From assembly GCA_037953745.1 (NCBI GenBank), contig JBAKBP010001429.1, positions 124,001-188,000 on the forward strand: a stretch of DNA of 64,000 bases, given 5' to 3'. Position numbers and translations under genes: made by a program. Below the pieces are notes generated by a model. It was not told the origin of the DNA. It did no database searches and saw only the letters and a list, made by a program, of their open reading frames with translations. Positions 61,620-64,000 of the stretch are shown in pieces. Positions within the stretch are counted from its first letter, which is position 1, and each line of letters begins with the position of its first letter. Origin of the DNA: Lithodes maja. Its lineage: Eukaryota; Arthropoda; Malacostraca; Decapoda; Lithodidae.

Positions 61620-62122
61620 CGTATGTGCATGTGTGTTTGTCTGTGTACCGTATATACAGTATATGTTTGTGTGTGTGTGTGTAAGTGTGTACCGGTACTG
61701 TATGTGTGTGTGCGTGCGTGTGTGTACAATACCATACAGACAGGAAAACCATAACAAACACTTCACCAATCATTAACTTCCTCCAGCCAAGCCTTTCCCC
61801 CTTTTCTTCGCCCCCCCCCCCCCCCCCCCTCCACCACCACCACCATTTCTCATTTCCTGGTCATTATTTGTCCCCCCCCCCCCTTCCCTCCTTCACCCCA
61901 GCGTCCCAGTGGCCTACAACAACAAAATCTACAGGGAGAGTTTCAGTACCTCATGCCTGCAGCCTCCATGTTGCATATTTTACGGTATTAACCCTTTCAG
62001 TAATCGCACACGCTCTTCTTTGGTTAACATCAGTCGATTATATTTAGCTTGGGAGGGGATTGTTTGAGACAGAAATGGTGAACAGTCATATTATTATCGA
62101 CAAACTAATGGGGAGAAACGAC

Positions 62123-62335
62123 TTAACCCCTTCAACACCATGACGCCTTTTTACCGTATATTCTGGCTAAAATTAGACAATCTTATGCAGTTTAAGAAGA
62201 ACCTATGTTACTAAGAGGGTTCATTGAGAGCGTATTTACCCATTTGAGTCATATAGGTAGATTATAAACCAAAGAAAGTCGTCTAATGGTAACCAGAACA
62301 TGATGACAATTACATAATTGGGGTGAAAGGGTTAA
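62123..62335. mobile_element. MITE-A in duplication copy 2
   Basis: Duplicate of 60940-61152, again sharing its right TTAA with a MITE-B. Confidence 0.82.
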
Positions 62336-62562
62336 GGGGAGAAGGGCCGTTTGTTTGGTCCCCCTTCTCACTCATGCTTAGCCCCATTAGTTTTCAGATT
62401 TTAAGATGTTCGACCAATTAGTTTGGCGATTTTAAGACCTTTCACCCCATTTCTTCGTCAATATTTAAATCTTTCGTGCCTTTTAGGAGTCATTTATTTT
62501 CCTGGCGAGCGATAGCGAACCTGTAATTGGGGATGAACCGGCCTTCGGCCATGACATTTTTC
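62332..62562 (+). mobile_element. MITE-B copy 18, 3' truncated
   Basis: Duplicate of 61149-61379, with the same truncation point. Confidence 0.85.
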
Positions 62563-62695
62563 ATGACGCAGGTATTCCGTGCGGAGTATGTGCTTGTTTG
62601 GCCTACTTCCTTCAAATGAGACGTGTTATGGCTCAAGAAACCTGACTACTAAGCTCAGTCATCACGTCGTCAAGGAGTCATTCTTTCTTCTCATT

Positions 62696-62862
62696 CACTC
62701 ACTCACTCACTCTCACACTCTCTCTCTCTTTTCTCTCTCTCGCATTTTATTGTCGCTAACATGATTTATTTTGCTCTTGTGGACTCACTCTCACTTTCTT
62801 TCTCTCATATTCACACATTCACTCTCTCACTCGCTCACATTAACACTTCACACACTCACACT

Positions 62863-62910
<48 letters not shown>
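62696..62910. repeat. CACT/CT/CA simple-repeat block
   Basis: (CACT)n, (CT)n and a (CA)n run at 62872-62910. Confidence 0.9.
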
Positions 62911-62911
<1 letters not shown>

Positions 62912-62918
62912 TTTACAG

Positions 62919-63232
62919 TCACGGTGGCCGAGCGCGCTTAGTACTCTGTATTGGGAGCGCTAGCTCTGGTGTCGGGGGTTCAATCCCACGCGCCGGCAGG
63001 GGAAGTTCTCTCAAAAACTTTCCCTGGCCGTGAAGGCAAGGTCTGGACGGACCGCCTCGGGGGGGCCCACAAAGTCTCCTGCCCACGTCCTACTCCTTCG
63101 GGAGTATGTAGGCGCTCTCGTTAGCAGCCAGGATCAGTCTATTGATCCCTTAGGATAAGATCTAGGTTAAGTTTGTGTATTTTCAGCTCCATTGGCTGCC
63201 TGCTTGAAATAAACCGATTATTATTATTATTA
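62919..63232 (+). mobile_element. tRNA-headed SINE, copy 3
   Basis: Close to 39503-39812: A box TGGCCGAGCGC, B box GGTTCAATCCC (62977-62987), the same body, TTGAAATAAACCGATTATTA and an (ATT)n tail at 63219-63240. (CA)n lies on both sides, as at copy 2. Has an extra GGCGCTCTCGTTAGCA near 63111. Confidence 0.88.
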
Positions 63233-63442
63233 TTATTATTACACACACACACAAGCGGTGGTGTGTTTATCGGTACACACGTTAATTGTGCATGCTTACG
63301 GGTAAATTTTTCGATTTAAAACCTAAATATAACTTTCTAGCTTAAACTTAACCTAACCTAACCGAAAACACTCCATTTCAATGTATTTTAAAGAGGTGTG
63401 TACACTTAAACTGTCGCTCCCAACCTCATGTACTCTTGTACT
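63233..63442. other. Short unassigned stretch
   Basis: (ATT)n, (CA)n and AT-rich DNA with CTTAACCTAACCTAACC near 63347. Only three units, not a telomeric array. Confidence 0.5.
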
Positions 63443-64000
63443 CTTTAACCTCTACGATGAAAGTAAAGCTGTAGATATTATATACCTTGATTTTCAAAAG
63501 GCCTTTGACAAAGTTCCCCACAAACGTTTACTGCTGAAACTAAAAGCGCATGGAATACAAGACGGTGTGTTGAAATGGATAAAAAATTGGCTCAGCGACA
63601 GAAAGCAAAGAGTAGTCATAAACGGTAAGGCATCTAAATGGACCAATGTAAGTAGCGGGGTACCCCAGGGATCGGTACTAGGACCAATTCTCTTTCTAAT
63701 TTACATCAACGACATTGATGAGGGTCTCACCTGTACAATCTCAAAATTTGCTGACGATACAAACATTGCAAATAGCGTACTCTCAAAAGAACAAGTTGAC
63801 GATATGCAACACAATCTAGATAAATTGTCATGTTGGGCCCAAATTTGGCAAATGAGTTTCAATGTGGATAAATGTAAAGTACCGTACTACATATCGGATA
63901 CCTAAATGAGAAAGCAAACTATTCGATGAATGGCACTCAGCTTAAGAATGTAAACAAAGAAACCGATCTGGGAGTAACAATATCGAGTAACCTAAAACCG
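63443..64000 (+). pseudogene. CR1-like LINE RT, 5'-truncated, runs off window
   Basis: Almost the same as 54636-55190 of the nested LINE: NLYDESKAVDIIYLDFQKAF, SSGVPQGSVLGPILFLIYIN, SKFADDTNIA. It starts abruptly in the RT. A 5-base tandem gain (GTACCGTAC) near 63881-63890 shifts the frame, after which the homologous sequence goes on in another frame to the window end. 5' truncation is the normal fate of LINE copies. Confidence 0.88.

Larger units (their letters stand above)
61520..62705. repeat. Tandem duplication, copy 2
   Basis: Repeats 60347-61519 with a net 10-base gain in the GT and related tracts and rare substitutions (for example TTATTGGGG to TAATTGGGG near 62318, GATGGGCC to GAAGGGCC near 62342). 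Confidence 0.92.

Noticed and set aside
63340..63365. Telomere-like TTAACCTAACCTAACC
   Set aside because: Only about three units and not exact arthropod TTAGG repeats over any length.

Overview
The window is repeat-dense eukaryotic DNA. It holds long (CT)n, (GA)n, (CA)n and (TA)n tracts, non-LTR and LTR retrotransposons, tRNA-derived SINEs and dozens of short inverted-repeat elements. I found no host protein-coding gene, no rRNA and no functional tRNA gene. The mix (a Ty3/gypsy element with integrase ahead of reverse transcriptase, CR1-like and Jockey/I-like LINEs, an LTR element with a baculovirus-F/errantivirus-type envelope, tRNA-headed SINEs, huge dinucleotide arrays) suggests an arthropod, most likely a decapod crustacean. 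That host call is inference.

Layout. 1-2865: short inverted-repeat (MITE-like) elements and a purine-rich tract. 2866-10451: decayed LTR retrotransposon A of the Gmr1-like type, with a truncated right LTR. 10640-11807: eleven-copy satellite with (CT)n linkers. 12090-12700: CR1-like remnant joined to a foldback element. 12985-15525: 5'-truncated Jockey/I-like LINE copy 1. 15765-17700: TTAA-type MITEs and a GC-rich fragment. 18410-24915: a minisatellite split by a minus-strand LINE, which is itself split by Jockey/I-like LINE copy 2. 25200-40600: MITE country (families A, B, C and others), SINEs, microsatellites and CR1 fragments. 40976-59381: a three-layer nest. 59390-62705: diverged satellite, tRNA-Val SINE and a 1.17-kb tandem duplication. 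62919-64000: SINE and a CR1-like fragment running off the end.

The nest is the most informative part. The outer layer is an LTR element whose LTRs are at 40976-41642 and 58613-59381. It has a tRNA-Leu-type primer site and a broken env gene, but no room for gag-pol. Inside it lies a nearly complete CR1-like LINE (about 41.9-55.99 kb) whose ORF1 has a zinc finger and an SGNH-esterase domain. ORF2 (endonuclease-RT) is interrupted at a CTAT target duplication by Gmr1-like LTR element B (44341-53238), whose two 1850-bp LTRs look identical. The LINE carries a well-placed A AAA AAC heptamer at the ORF1/ORF2 overlap, which makes -1 ribosomal frameshifting a testable possibility.

Short elements fall into families that I named only for this report. 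MITE-A is about 210 bp, TTAACCC...GGGTTAA. MITE-B is about 330-370 bp, TTAAGGGG...CCCCTTAA, with 18 copies. MITE-C is a foldback that shares B's core. MITE-D contains TGACGC palindromes. Several abut while sharing a single TTAA, as expected for TTAA-targeting (piggyBac-like) elements. A different 219-bp foldback has an AATT duplication and a paralogous empty site about 0.9 kb away.
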